Under the pieces are notes generated by a model. The model did not search any database and was not told where the DNA came from. It saw nothing but the letters and a program-made list of their open reading frames with translations. A program made the position numbers and the translations under genes. Of a stretch of DNA of 25,543 bases, positions 7,962 through 16,628 are shown piece after piece; the first letter of the stretch is position 1, and every line of letters begins with the position of its first letter. The stretch spans positions 1,655-27,197 of the forward strand of contig DLTY01000047.1 of NCBI GenBank assembly GCA_002501535.1. The letters are read 5' to 3'. This DNA comes from a bacterium UBP7_UBA7824. Lineage in GTDB: Bacteria > UBP7 > UBA6624.

Positions 7962-8873
7962 TTACCTCCCAAAAATTGCCCTTATGAAAAACATCAAATT
8001 AGCAGGCCTTTCTGCAAGCCTGCGCATGAAGTATGGATACCAGCTCTTTCCAAAAGGGATATAAATCCTTAAATTCCAGCCACTTTCTATAATTTTCCTC
8101 TGTAATTGAGTATTGACACCATAAAGCATCTGAAACTCAAATTTATCTTTAGTTATATTTTCTTTTTTAACAATTTTTAAAATTTCATCAACTATAAAAG
8201 GATCATGTGTAGCAAATTCAGGATAACCACCGGGCTTTAAGCCTTTTTTTAAAAACAATTTAGCAAGATCCATATAAGAACTATTTATATCACTTCTGTC
8301 CTGAAAAGCAAATTCAGATGGTTCGTTGTATGCTCCTTTACAAATCCTTGCCCTTAATCCGTCACTCAAAAGGCTCTTTAGGTCATTCTTAGTTCTTTTG
8401 AGGTAGGCCTGCAAACAAATCCCCAAATTTAAATCCTTTTTGACTGATTTAAAAACAGACAAAGTGTCATCTATGGTTTTGCTATCCTCCATATCAACTG
8501 TAATTTTGACTTGTTTGGAAGTGCCCTCTTTGTAAACTTTAATCAAATTCTTTTTAAATAAATCTTTACTTACCGACAGGCCTAATTGTGTTGGCTTTAA
8601 ACCTACCCAAAGATCCTTCTCTTCTTCACAGGCTTGAATCATTGAGGTTATTTCCAACAAAGCCATTTTTGTTTTTTGCTCATCGCCACTTTCGCCAAGC
8701 AGGTCAAGTATTGCATCAAAGCCGGCTTCTCTCAAGTGTCTAGCGGCTCTGATTCCTTGCTTAAGTGTATCTCCAGCTATAAATCTCTTTATCACCTTTT
8801 TGGTTAAAGGAAAGCCTCTGAAAAAAGACTCTGCTGATTTTGATTCAGACAAATAAATTAAAAAATTTCTCAA
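7962..8873 (-). CDS. Proline dehydrogenase (monofunctional PRODH)
   Basis: This enzyme oxidises proline to 1-pyrroline-5-carboxylate using FAD and passes electrons to the quinone pool; it is normally a peripheral membrane protein. The length (about 303 residues) matches stand-alone PRODH as in Deinococcus or Gram-positives, not the long bifunctional PutA. Motifs seen are LQAYLKRT (about 155-162), RICKGAYNEP (about 176-185), and the C-terminal YIPFGKSWYPYFMRRLAERP, which contains the conserved Arg pair that binds proline. No P5C dehydrogenase gene is in the window. It lies 3 nt after the secreted hypothetical gene and 7 nt before the cobalamin adenosyltransferase gene, forming a three-gene unit. 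Confidence 0.93.
   Translation of the reverse strand: MRNFLIYLSESKSAESFFRGFPLTKKVIKRFIAGDTLKQGIRAARHLREAGFDAILDLLGESGDEQKTKMALLEITSMIQACEEEKDLWVGLKPTQLGLSVSKDLFKKNLIKVYKEGTSKQVKITVDMEDSKTIDDTLSVFKSVKKDLNLGICLQAYLKRTKNDLKSLLSDGLRARICKGAYNEPSEFAFQDRSDINSSYMDLAKLFLKKGLKPGGYPEFATHDPFIVDEILKIVKKENITKDKFEFQMLYGVNTQLQRKIIESGWNLRIYIPFGKSWYPYFMRRLAERPANLMFFIRAIFGR
7965..7970 (-). promoter_or_regulatory. Shine-Dalgarno site of the cobalamin adenosyltransferase gene
   Basis: On the minus strand this reads GGGAGG, 10 nt before ATG 7954. It forms the last two sense codons (Gly-Arg) of proline dehydrogenase, whose TAA follows at once. It decides the start of the downstream gene and suggests translational coupling. 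Confidence 0.7.
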
Positions 8874-8876
8874 GAA

Positions 8877-9596
8877 TCAATCCTCCCAACCAAAAGCAAG
8901 CTCATAAATTGTTTCTACTGGAAGATTCCTTGCCTCATCTCTAATCGTTATAGTAAACATTTTCCAGTTTTTACTATTGTTAGTTTTCATCCAAAAAGAC
9001 CAGTCCAAAGCGCTTTCTCTAGATGTCTGCAAGGAGGTTTTTGCAAAATGCTCCAGCCTTAAACCGTAATCATATTCATAACTCCAAACAGTCTCCAAGC
9101 CCAAATGCCAAATATTTTTAATCTCTGAATTATTTACATGAGTCTCGTATGAAAAACCTGAACCCCAATAAAAAGGACTAGCAAATAAAAAATCATCTGA
9201 AAAACCTCCTGTTCTTGAGGAAAGCCCCCATGACATAGAATCATTTTCACTGACGGGAAGTCCAAGCTTTAAAGACCAATCAGGAAATCCTATTTCATTT
9301 TCTTTTTTATATCCAGATCTATAAAAAAAATTCAATGGTCCTTCTTCAGCATCCCAGCCACCAACTGAATTAACACCTGTCACACCAAGCAAAAAACCCC
9401 AAGAGGCATTCCCGTCAAGATGATAGTGAGAATTCAAATAAATCATTGATTCGGGGTTTGACTGACCTTTAGGTTCAGAATACATCAAAACTATTTTCCC
9501 TTGATTTGTTTCTGGGTTGGAGGGAATCCAGTGTGAACCTTTTGCGCTTGGCAATCCTGAGATGAAAACGAATAACAAGCTAACCAAATTAACCAT
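8877..9596 (-). CDS. Secreted hypothetical protein, beta-strand and Trp rich
   Basis: I do not recognise this family. The first 20 or so residues (VNLVSLLFVFISGLPSAKG after Met) look like a signal peptide with a plausible cleavage after the Ala-Lys-Gly region, although the usual N-terminal lysines are absent. The mature body of about 218 residues is rich in Trp, Tyr, Phe, Gly and Ser, in alternating short strands with polar turns (for example FLFASPFYWGSGFSYETH). That fits an outer-membrane barrel or periplasmic beta protein. Size and composition resemble the product of 2624-3313; a shared PFYW/PYYW element (ASPFYWGSG here, VTPYYWETT there) hints at distant homology. It heads the minus-strand unit leading into proline dehydrogenase and has no clear Shine-Dalgarno. 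Confidence 0.6.
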   Translation of the reverse strand: MVNLVSLLFVFISGLPSAKGSHWIPSNPETNQGKIVLMYSEPKGQSNPESMIYLNSHYHLDGNASWGFLLGVTGVNSVGGWDAEEGPLNFFYRSGYKKENEIGFPDWSLKLGLPVSENDSMSWGLSSRTGGFSDDFLFASPFYWGSGFSYETHVNNSEIKNIWHLGLETVWSYEYDYGLRLEHFAKTSLQTSRESALDWSFWMKTNNSKNWKMFTITIRDEARNLPVETIYELAFGWED

Positions 9597-9669
9597 AGTC
9601 TAATTTTATTTTTAAATTCTAGATTTTTTTTTAGATAAGGTTTATATCTGATTAATTACAATAACATAT
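9597..9669. promoter_or_regulatory. Divergent AT-rich promoter region between the secreted hypothetical gene and hisS
   Basis: These 73 bp separate two divergently started genes and are almost entirely A and T, with a run of nine T. Both transcription units (9596 leftward, hisS-aspS rightward) must start in or near it. On the minus strand a TTGTAA, 17 nt, TTATCT arrangement could serve as -35/-10. On the plus strand I see only generic AT-rich hexamers. The location is well supported; the exact elements are not. Confidence 0.4.
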
Positions 9670-10914
9670 ATGCCCAAATATCAAAAACCAAAAGGTACTA
9701 GAGATCTTGATGAAGATATAACGTTTAAATTCGAAGTAATTAGAAGTTTGTTTTTAGCAATCTCTAGATTTTTAGACTACAGTCATGTTGAAATCCCAAT
9801 ATTTGAAAAAACAGAGCTGTTTGAGCGATCTACAGGTGAATCAAGTGAGATTGTCACCAAGCAAATGTATAAATTTCAAGATAAAAAAAATAGAGAACTT
9901 GCTCTTCGACCCGAGGGAACTCCTGGCTTGATAAGGGCTGCAATAGAAAACAATTGGCTCAACAATCACAATGGTGATAAATTTTCTTATTTTGGACCTT
10001 TCTTCAGGTATGAAAGGCCTCAAAAAGGTAGATACAGACAATTTTTTCAATTAGGTGCTGAATCGACTGGATCAAACAATGTTGAATCAGATGCTGAATC
10101 AATATACTTTCTTTCATTCCTTTTAAAAGAGCTTGAAATCAAACATGTGATTAAGCTTAATTCACTAGGCGAACAAGAGGAAAGATTGCGTTATGTTGAA
10201 TCTTTACAACAATGGCTGACAAATAATAAGACAAAAATTGCAGAAGAAGATTGCATCAATATAGAAAAAAATCCTTTAAGAATACTGGATAGCAAAAAAC
10301 CTGCAACCGTAGAGGGCATCAAGAAAGCACCAAGAATTCATGAATTCTGGAGTAAAGAAACATCCAACAGATTCAAGCAATTAACAAATTTGCTTGAAGT
10401 TGCGAGTGTCAATTATCAAGTTGATGAATTTTTAGTAAGAGGGCTTGATTATTACACTTCAACAGTGTTTGAAGCCTCAGGCCATGATGGTGCTCAAGAT
10501 GCGTACGGAGGCGGTGGAAGATACAATAATTTAATTTCTGAACTGGGTGGTAAAAATATTCCTGCGATTGGGTTTGCTTGCGGTGTTGACAGAATTGCAT
10601 CTGCATTAAAGGTTGACCAAATAAAACCTTTTTGTATTTTTGTTCCGCTTGGTGAGAAATGTCGTGAAAAAGCTTTTGGCATTATTTCAAAAATGTGGTC
10701 TAGCAGCATTTCTGTAAAACCATATTGGAATGAATCTAATTTGGGCAAAGCTCTAAAGAGAGCAAATTCTGTTGGATCAAAGTATGTGATAGTTTTTGGA
10801 ACAAAAGAAATGCAAAACAATACACTACTTGTAAAAAACATGAAAAATGGTGACCAAAAAGAAATACCGCTGAATATACCAAGCATAATTTCAGCATTAG
10901 GATTGGACGAATGA
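9670..10914 (+). CDS. hisS: Histidyl-tRNA synthetase
   Basis: This is a class II aminoacyl-tRNA synthetase charging tRNA-His. The 414-residue protein has all the family landmarks in order: KGTRDL at the N-terminus, [14 protein letters not shown] (78-90), motif 2 in [15 protein letters not shown] (111-125), the histidine A motif [12 protein letters not shown] (257-268), the histidine B motif [11 protein letters not shown] (279-289), and motif 3 [12 protein letters not shown] (299-310). It ends in an anticodon-binding domain (about 320-414). The stop TGA overlaps the aspS start by 4 nt (ATGA), a pairing common in bacteria. Conserved motifs at the very N-terminus support the ATG at 9670. Confidence 0.97.
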   Translation: MPKYQKPKGTRDLDEDITFKFEVIRSLFLAISRFLDYSHVEIPIFEKTELFERSTGESSEIVTKQMYKFQDKKNRELALRPEGTPGLIRAAIENNWLNNHNGDKFSYFGPFFRYERPQKGRYRQFFQLGAESTGSNNVESDAESIYFLSFLLKELEIKHVIKLNSLGEQEERLRYVESLQQWLTNNKTKIAEEDCINIEKNPLRILDSKKPATVEGIKKAPRIHEFWSKETSNRFKQLTNLLEVASVNYQVDEFLVRGLDYYTSTVFEASGHDGAQDAYGGGGRYNNLISELGGKNIPAIGFACGVDRIASALKVDQIKPFCIFVPLGEKCREKAFGIISKMWSSSISVKPYWNESNLGKALKRANSVGSKYVIVFGTKEMQNNTLLVKNMKNGDQKEIPLNIPSIISALGLDE

Positions 10915-12626
10915 AAAAAACATATATATCTGAAATTAATCTTGCTAACATTAATGAAACAGTCATGCTGAAAGGCTGGGTGCATGCAATAAGAGATTTT
11001 GGTGGAAAAACCTTTTTTGACCTTAGGGATTCAACTGGAATAATGCAAGTTATTATGGATTCAGAAATAACCAAGCTTAAAAAAGAATGGGTGGTCGAGG
11101 TTGTAGGAAAGATTTCAAAAAGATTGCAAATAAATGAAAAAATTAAGTCTGGAAATGTTGAGATAACCGAAAGCAAAATAACAATACTTAATGAAGCTGA
11201 AACACCGCCTATATATGTTGATAAAGATGATGATGAACCTGATGAAATTAGATACAAATATAGATATCTTGACCTTAGAAGGCCTCACAGAAACAAGATA
11301 CTGAAAATTAGACACAAGGTGATTCAGGCAATTCGAGAGATCTTAAATGGTGAAGGTTTTACAGAAATCGAAACACCCCTTTTGACAAGATCTACGCCTG
11401 AAGGTGCAAGAGACTTTATTGTCCCCAGCAGATTGCATAAAAAGAATTGGTATGCACTGCCCCAAAGCCCACAGCTATTTAAACAGATACTAATGGGTAG
11501 TGGAGTCGATAAATATTATCAAATTGCAAAATGCTTTAGGGATGAAGACTTAAGAGGCAATCGTCAACCCGAATTCACACAATTAGATTTTGAAATGGCT
11601 TTTACTGATGAAAATGAAATATTTTCGATAAGCGAAAAAGTATTTGAAAATATCTTTGAAAAGGCACAAGGTGAAAAAATTACGACTCCTTTTTTCAGAA
11701 TGACATACGAGGAGGCAATAAAAAATTATGGTATAGACAAGCCAGACATGCGATATGAAGCTCCAATAAAAAATCTTTCAGATATCCTTGTTAAAAATGG
11801 TATTAAATTTATTGACAACACGATTGATGCTGGCGGTGAGATTCTTGGAGTATGTATTGAAAATTTCTTTCCATCCAGAAAAGAAATATCGAATCTAGAA
11901 AAAATTGCACAAAAATTCAATATACCAGGATTGGCATTTGCAACTAAAAAAGATGGTGTGTGGAATGGTGGAATAACCAAGATCACCAATGAGGAAATAC
12001 TAAATAAAAGTGTTTCAAAATTTGGCAAAAAGGATAATTGCACTTTGTTGATTATTGCTGACTCAAGTATGGAAAATCTTTACGGTTACCATGCTTTTGG
12101 AGCAATCCATAGACATTTGAGGGATTCTGGAATGCTTGTCAAAAATAGTGATAAATATGCTTTTTGCTGGGTTACAGATTTTCCTTTATTTGAAAAAACT
12201 GATAATGGAATAACTGCAGCCCATCATCCATTCACACTACCTTTTAATGAGCATATAGAAAAAATTGATAATGAACCCTTGAAGGTTCTTTCGCATGCTT
12301 ATGACCTTGTCATGAATGGAGAAGAAATCGCAAGTGGTTCAATAAGATGCCACGATAGAAATTTACAGCTAAAAATCCTAGAGTCTATAGGTTATTCTCA
12401 ATCTGAGATTGAAGAAAGGTTTGATTTCTTCTTGGAAATGATGAAGTATGGCTTACCGCCTCATGGAGGGCTTGCTCCTGGGATAGACAGGATTGTTATG
12501 ATTCTTGCTGGATCATCTAGCATAAGGGATGTTATTGCTTTTCCAAAATCAACAGGAGGAACCTGTTTTCTGACCGGCGCGCCAGGAAAAGCCGACCCAC
12601 AAAGCTTAAAGGATCTTGAAATTTAA
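10911..12626 (+). CDS. aspS: Aspartyl-tRNA synthetase, bacterial type
   Basis: This class II synthetase charges tRNA-Asp (and tRNA-Asn in non-discriminating forms). It has 571 residues: an N-terminal OB-fold anticodon domain (about 1-110, [19 protein letters not shown]), motif 1/2 region ([45 protein letters not shown]), the bacterial GAD insertion (about 285-395), and motif 3 ([15 protein letters not shown]) followed by [13 protein letters not shown]. The GAD domain and length identify the bacterial rather than the archaeal/eukaryotic type. In the anticodon domain the residue after RD is Phe; E. coli-type enzymes have Leu and non-discriminating ones usually His, so tRNA specificity is open. 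It overlaps hisS by 4 nt and the dipeptidase gene by 1 nt. Confidence 0.97.
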   Translation: MKKTYISEINLANINETVMLKGWVHAIRDFGGKTFFDLRDSTGIMQVIMDSEITKLKKEWVVEVVGKISKRLQINEKIKSGNVEITESKITILNEAETPPIYVDKDDDEPDEIRYKYRYLDLRRPHRNKILKIRHKVIQAIREILNGEGFTEIETPLLTRSTPEGARDFIVPSRLHKKNWYALPQSPQLFKQILMGSGVDKYYQIAKCFRDEDLRGNRQPEFTQLDFEMAFTDENEIFSISEKVFENIFEKAQGEKITTPFFRMTYEEAIKNYGIDKPDMRYEAPIKNLSDILVKNGIKFIDNTIDAGGEILGVCIENFFPSRKEISNLEKIAQKFNIPGLAFATKKDGVWNGGITKITNEEILNKSVSKFGKKDNCTLLIIADSSMENLYGYHAFGAIHRHLRDSGMLVKNSDKYAFCWVTDFPLFEKTDNGITAAHHPFTLPFNEHIEKIDNEPLKVLSHAYDLVMNGEEIASGSIRCHDRNLQLKILESIGYSQSEIEERFDFFLEMMKYGLPPHGGLAPGIDRIVMILAGSSSIRDVIAFPKSTGGTCFLTGAPGKADPQSLKDLEI

Positions 12627-13576
12627 TGAATGCTATTCCATTTTTTGATTTTCATTGTGACTCCTTAACCAAAGGTGGATATAAAAAATTAATAAAAAAC
12701 GACAACATGCATTGGTCTTTGCCTAGATTTATTCAAGGTGGAGGTCAATTACAGGTTCATGCAATATTCACACCTCCAGAATACAAAAAGGGTGATGCGA
12801 CAATGTTTGCAATGAAATATGCATCTGAATGGCAAAAATTTCTAGAAGAAACTAATGTTACTGCAGTGAGGAACAAAGAAGACCTTGATGAAAAAGGCCC
12901 TTTTTCCGTTCTTTCTTTAGAGGATGCCTCTCCTCTTGCCGGAAACATTGAAGCATTGGATATGTTTTTTGATTTAGGTGTCCGATTGATAACCCTTGTT
13001 TGGTCATGTGATAATGAAGTTGGAAGAGGGGTAATACATGGTCAAGGCCCAGCAATAACAAAATTCGGCAAAGATTTGATTAAAAAAATGAATGAAAAAA
13101 ATGTAATTGTTGATTTGTCTCATGCAAGTGATGAACTTTTTTGGGAAGCTGTAAAAATATCAGATAAACCAGTTGTGGCAAGTCATAGCAACTCTAGAAA
13201 ATTTAGAAATCATCCAAGAAACTTAACTGATGATCAAATAAAAGAAATCTCAAATTGCAATGGAATAATTGGATTGGTTTATGTGCCTAATTTTGTAGGA
13301 GACCCACCAAAAGGAACTGCAGATGAATGGGATTTTGAATTAAAGAATGGAGCTGAAATATTGGCTAAACATGCTGCGCATATAGCTGAAATCTCAAAAG
13401 TCGAAACTGTTGTTTTGGGAAGTGATTTTGATGGAACTAATTCACCCGTTGTTGAAGAGGTCTCAAAAACTCAAATAATGGCTGAAGAATTAAAAAAAGT
13501 TGGTTTTTCTGACAGTGATATAGAAAAAATATTTTACAAAAATGCAAAGAAATTTCTTTTAAAAAACCTTCCCTGA
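12626..13576 (+). CDS. Membrane dipeptidase (renal dipeptidase family, peptidase M19)
   Basis: M19 enzymes are dizinc amidohydrolase-fold dipeptidases that often accept D-residues at the C-terminal side. The expected metal ligands are all visible in the 316-residue protein: HCD (His10, Asp12), Glu99 in SLEDA (the bridging ligand), His166 in DLSHAS, His187 in ASHSNSR, and Asp267 in GSDFDG. No signal peptide or membrane segment is evident, so despite the family name it is probably cytoplasmic. The ATG shares a base with the aspS TAA, so it is the third gene of the hisS-aspS unit. Its TGA abuts the stop codon of the convergent fixX gene without a spare base. Confidence 0.93.
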   Translation: MNAIPFFDFHCDSLTKGGYKKLIKNDNMHWSLPRFIQGGGQLQVHAIFTPPEYKKGDATMFAMKYASEWQKFLEETNVTAVRNKEDLDEKGPFSVLSLEDASPLAGNIEALDMFFDLGVRLITLVWSCDNEVGRGVIHGQGPAITKFGKDLIKKMNEKNVIVDLSHASDELFWEAVKISDKPVVASHSNSRKFRNHPRNLTDDQIKEISNCNGIIGLVYVPNFVGDPPKGTADEWDFELKNGAEILAKHAAHIAEISKVETVVLGSDFDGTNSPVVEEVSKTQIMAEELKKVGFSDSDIEKIFYKNAKKFLLKNLP

Positions 13577-13891
13577 TCAGCCGCAGCGATTACGTATCCC
13601 ATAACCACCCTTAGGGTAAACCCATAATATATGGTCAGGACATAATATTTGGCATGTTCCACATTCGATACAATTTTCAAAATCTATATCCAGGTTTCCA
13701 CTGTCTTGATTTTTTGTATAAACCTTTGCAGGGCATGTCCATTGTAGCGGGTTGAGAACTTCCCATTCTTTTGGATCGCCAATACATGTAATATGCGTTT
13801 CATGATTATGGTCATAATTGATAGTAAACAGTTTATCTTCTATGGAAACAGTTTCAGTTACTGAGTTTTTTTTATCAGACGAATCCTTCAT
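13577..13891 (-). CDS. fixX: Ferredoxin-like protein FixX
   Basis: FixX is the small iron-sulphur partner of FixC, together equivalent to one ETF:quinone oxidoreductase. The 104-residue protein has Cys53 in TCPAKVY and the CIECGTC cluster (Cys74, Cys77, Cys80), matching the four [4Fe-4S] ligands of the ETF-QO family, plus Cys84 in LCP. The C-terminal VYPKGGYGIRNRCG resembles the usual FixX ending. The N-terminal 20 residues are charged and variable. ATG overlaps the fixC stop by 4 nt (ATGA), so the pair is almost certainly translated together. Its TGA and the TGA of the convergent dipeptidase gene form the palindrome TGATCA. Confidence 0.92.
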   Translation of the reverse strand: MKDSSDKKNSVTETVSIEDKLFTINYDHNHETHITCIGDPKEWEVLNPLQWTCPAKVYTKNQDSGNLDIDFENCIECGTCQILCPDHILWVYPKGGYGIRNRCG

Positions 13892-15189
13892 TTACCTAAG
13901 ACCTTTAATAAATTATACAAATCTTTAACAATTTGCGCAGGGGATTTCATTTTTAAAACACCTTTAACCATGTTTTTCTTCTTTTTTCCCTTTGGGGTGC
14001 CATCAACAGTTAATAAACTTTTTGCGGCATAACTTATCAGTTGAGGATAATCATTTAATATATCCCTTCTCTTTCTGAAAAAAGGAAAAACATCTTCGTA
14101 AGATCTTAAATCCTTCAAGATAAAAGAGTCTTCCAGCTTCTTCCTGTAAGCATTAAGAAAATTGGATGAAAAATCTTTATTTTTAATTGCTTCTAGCGCG
14201 ACCTCTCCGGCAAGCCTTCCAGAAACAAAAGCAAAATTACTACCTTCTCTGTGAACGGCATTAACCATTAATGCTGCATCGCCAGTCATTAAAAACCCAT
14301 CAGCAACTAATGTAGGAAGTTTTTTGTATCCCCCTTCAGGTATAAGATGGCCTGCATATTCAATTGTTTTACCGCCCTTCAAAAAAGGCTTGATTGATTT
14401 GTGATTCTTTACATGTTCCAACAATTCATATGAAGCAATTTCATTATTTGCAAAATCAGCAACCAATGAACCGACTCCAATACTTACAGTTTTTCGATTC
14501 GTGTAAAGGAAGGCGTAACCCAAGCAGCCCTTCGTGATATCTCCAAAAATTTCATAAGACGCTCCTTCATTAGCTGAAATCTGAAAACGATCCTCAATTA
14601 CATCTTCAGGTAACTCAATTACCTCCTTAACAACCAGCGCGACCTCATCTGGTTTTGGTTTATTCCCAAAATTTCTTTTCCATGACACAAAGGCATTTAC
14701 ACCCTCACCCGAAATGACCAAAGGTGCACGAATTTCTCCATTGGGTCTGTCGGTAACCACCCCAACGACCTTTCCTTCTTCAACAATTAAATCTAAAACT
14801 ACAGTTGCGGGGAGGAGCATTGCTCCATGTTTTTTAGCCTCTCCAGCCATCCATTTATCAAATTCACTTCTCAGAACAGTATAAGCATGTGCTGGAGCTT
14901 CAGTTTTTGCTTTAAATGCATCATCTGAATAGCCTAATTTTGTGACTGTCTTTTTGTCTGAAACCCAATAATTTTGCTCTGTAATTGGCCGTTCGATAGG
15001 TGCATTTTTCCAAAAATCAGGAACAAGCTCTTCAAGTGAAGATGAATAGATGATTCCACCCATGAGATTTTTTTCACCAGGGAATTTTCCACGTTCAATT
15101 TGAAGAACCTTAGCTCCCCCTTTTGCAAGTGTAATTGCAGCTGCATTACCTGCAGCCCCAGCCCCAATAATTATGACATCAAAATTCAC
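13888..15189 (-). CDS. fixC: Electron-transferring-flavoprotein:quinone oxidoreductase FixC
   Basis: FixC is the FAD subunit that takes electrons from an electron-transfer flavoprotein and reduces membrane quinone. The 433 residues start with an FAD Rossmann fold (IIIGAGAAGNAAAITLAKGG, GxGxxG at 9-14, then IERG). PAHAYTVLRSEFDKWMA, GEGVNAFVSWKR, GLVP-like HLIPEGGYKKLP and GDAALMVNAVHREGSNFA are the family's later FAD and quinone-site motifs. The start is GTG at 15189, chosen because the Rossmann fold begins immediately and an AGGT ribosome site lies 7 nt upstream. The gene follows pntB by 17 nt and overlaps fixX by 4 nt. FixA and FixB are not in the window, which is unusual because fixABCX usually travel together; EtfAB encoded elsewhere is the likely donor. 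Confidence 0.92.
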   Translation of the reverse strand: MNFDVIIIGAGAAGNAAAITLAKGGAKVLQIERGKFPGEKNLMGGIIYSSSLEELVPDFWKNAPIERPITEQNYWVSDKKTVTKLGYSDDAFKAKTEAPAHAYTVLRSEFDKWMAGEAKKHGAMLLPATVVLDLIVEEGKVVGVVTDRPNGEIRAPLVISGEGVNAFVSWKRNFGNKPKPDEVALVVKEVIELPEDVIEDRFQISANEGASYEIFGDITKGCLGYAFLYTNRKTVSIGVGSLVADFANNEIASYELLEHVKNHKSIKPFLKGGKTIEYAGHLIPEGGYKKLPTLVADGFLMTGDAALMVNAVHREGSNFAFVSGRLAGEVALEAIKNKDFSSNFLNAYRKKLEDSFILKDLRSYEDVFPFFRKRRDILNDYPQLISYAAKSLLTVDGTPKGKKKKNMVKGVLKMKSPAQIVKDLYNLLKVLGK

Positions 15190-15206
15190 AAAACTACCTA
15201 AAAAGC

Positions 15207-16628
15207 TTAAAGTTCTTTAAGCTCATTAGTTAATTCTATAATCATCTTCTTGCCGTCTCCAAAAAGCATTAACGTATTGTCTTTTCCAAATAATTCATTT
15301 TCAATACCAGCATAACCAACGCCTCTTCCTCTCTTGTTAACTATAACAGTTTTAGATTTCCACACTTCAAGAACGGGCATACCTGCAATCGGACTATTTG
15401 GATCTGTTTGAGCACCTGGATTAACAACATCATTGGCACCTATGACTAAGACAACATCTGTTTCTGGAAATTGTGGATTGATATCATCCATTTCAATTAA
15501 TTTTTCATAAGGAACATTTGCTTCTGCCAATAAGACATTCATGTGTCCTGGCATCCTTCCCGCAACAGGGTGAATTGCAAACTGCACATTAACACCTTTC
15601 TTCTCCAGCTCTTCCGTCAATTCTCTAACATTATGTTGAGCTTGTGCAACAGCCATTCCATACCCAGGAACTATTACAACCTTCTCAGCAGCTTCAAAAA
15701 TCATAGCTGACTCTTCAGAACCCACAGGCTTATATTGAATCTGCTCACCGCCTTCAGCTGCAGTTCCACCTTCCTGGCCAAAACCCCCAAGCATGACTGA
15801 AAAAAGACTTCTATTCATGGCGACACACATAATGTTAGTTAAAATCAAACCCGAAGCACCGACAAGTGCACCACTAACAATCAAAATCGTTCCACCAATA
15901 TTTCCATCCATAAGAAGAATAAATCCTGCGGCTGAAGCAGCCATTCCTGAATAAGAATTCAACAAAGCAATAACAACAGGCATATCAGCTCCGCCTATAG
16001 GTATCGTGATTGCTACTCCAAGAATTAGCGTAAGTCCAATAAAAATATAAAGGTTACTAGGATCAATAGGATAAGAGCCTGAAGAAGTCATAACAATGAA
16101 ACCAAGGATTGCTATAAAGATAACTGCATTCAAGAAATGCTGTCCTTTAAAAACTATAGGACTGCCATTCATCCTTCCATCTAATTTTGCAAATGCTATA
16201 TAGCTTCCGGTTAAGGTAACCGCTCCTATTAGTATTGTTATGAAAACAACAACCATGCTGCCAGAACCACCTAAGTCAACAACAGCACTTGTTGGATTTG
16301 AGAAATTTTGGAAGAAATAACTAACAGCAACCAAAGCAGAAGCCAAACCACCAAAACCATTGAACAAAGCTACCAACTGAGGCATTCCTGTCATTGCAAC
16401 TGTTCTAGAAGCATAAACACCTATTGCAGCACCAGCAAATACAAAACCAATTACCTGATCCCAGGTAACAATACTCATATTTACTACAGTTAAAACAATT
16501 GCAAAAAACATACCCCATGCCGCTAAGGTATTACCTTGTTTTGCAGTTTTCACCCTTCCAAGTTTCTTGATACCCATTACAAAAAATGTAATTGCAACCA
16601 GGTAGCCAAAATTGATTATGTTATCCAT
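15207..16628 (-). CDS. pntB: NAD(P) transhydrogenase subunit beta
   Basis: The beta subunit holds most of the proton channel and the NADP(H)-binding domain III of the proton-translocating transhydrogenase (NADH + NADP+ + inward H+). In the 473-residue protein, residues 1 to about 285 contain roughly nine hydrophobic segments, including RTVAMTGMPQLVALFNGFGG and GGADMPVVIALLNSYSG. Domain III (about 310-473) has VPGYGMAVAQAQHNV, IHPVAGRMPGHMNVLLAEA, VIGANDVVNPGA, SPIAGMPVLEVW and GYAGIENELFGKDNTLMLFGD, all NADP-site motifs. One loop is altered: KRGRGVGYAG replaces the usual KRSMNTGYAG-like sequence. The ATG shares one base with the pntAB stop. Confidence 0.96.
   Translation of the reverse strand: MDNIINFGYLVAITFFVMGIKKLGRVKTAKQGNTLAAWGMFFAIVLTVVNMSIVTWDQVIGFVFAGAAIGVYASRTVAMTGMPQLVALFNGFGGLASALVAVSYFFQNFSNPTSAVVDLGGSGSMVVVFITILIGAVTLTGSYIAFAKLDGRMNGSPIVFKGQHFLNAVIFIAILGFIVMTSSGSYPIDPSNLYIFIGLTLILGVAITIPIGGADMPVVIALLNSYSGMAASAAGFILLMDGNIGGTILIVSGALVGASGLILTNIMCVAMNRSLFSVMLGGFGQEGGTAAEGGEQIQYKPVGSEESAMIFEAAEKVVIVPGYGMAVAQAQHNVRELTEELEKKGVNVQFAIHPVAGRMPGHMNVLLAEANVPYEKLIEMDDINPQFPETDVVLVIGANDVVNPGAQTDPNSPIAGMPVLEVWKSKTVIVNKRGRGVGYAGIENELFGKDNTLMLFGDGKKMIIELTNELKEL

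Noticed and set aside
7955-7972. TTG at 7972 as the start of the cobalamin adenosyltransferase
   Set aside because: The extra codons are the Shine-Dalgarno itself, and the conserved protein begins at ATG 7954.
10736-11257. Long minus-strand open frame of 173 codons across the hisS-aspS junction
   Set aside because: It is opposite two unmistakable synthetase genes, shows low-complexity Ser/Leu/Phe-rich translation and no recognisable motif; it is an antisense shadow.
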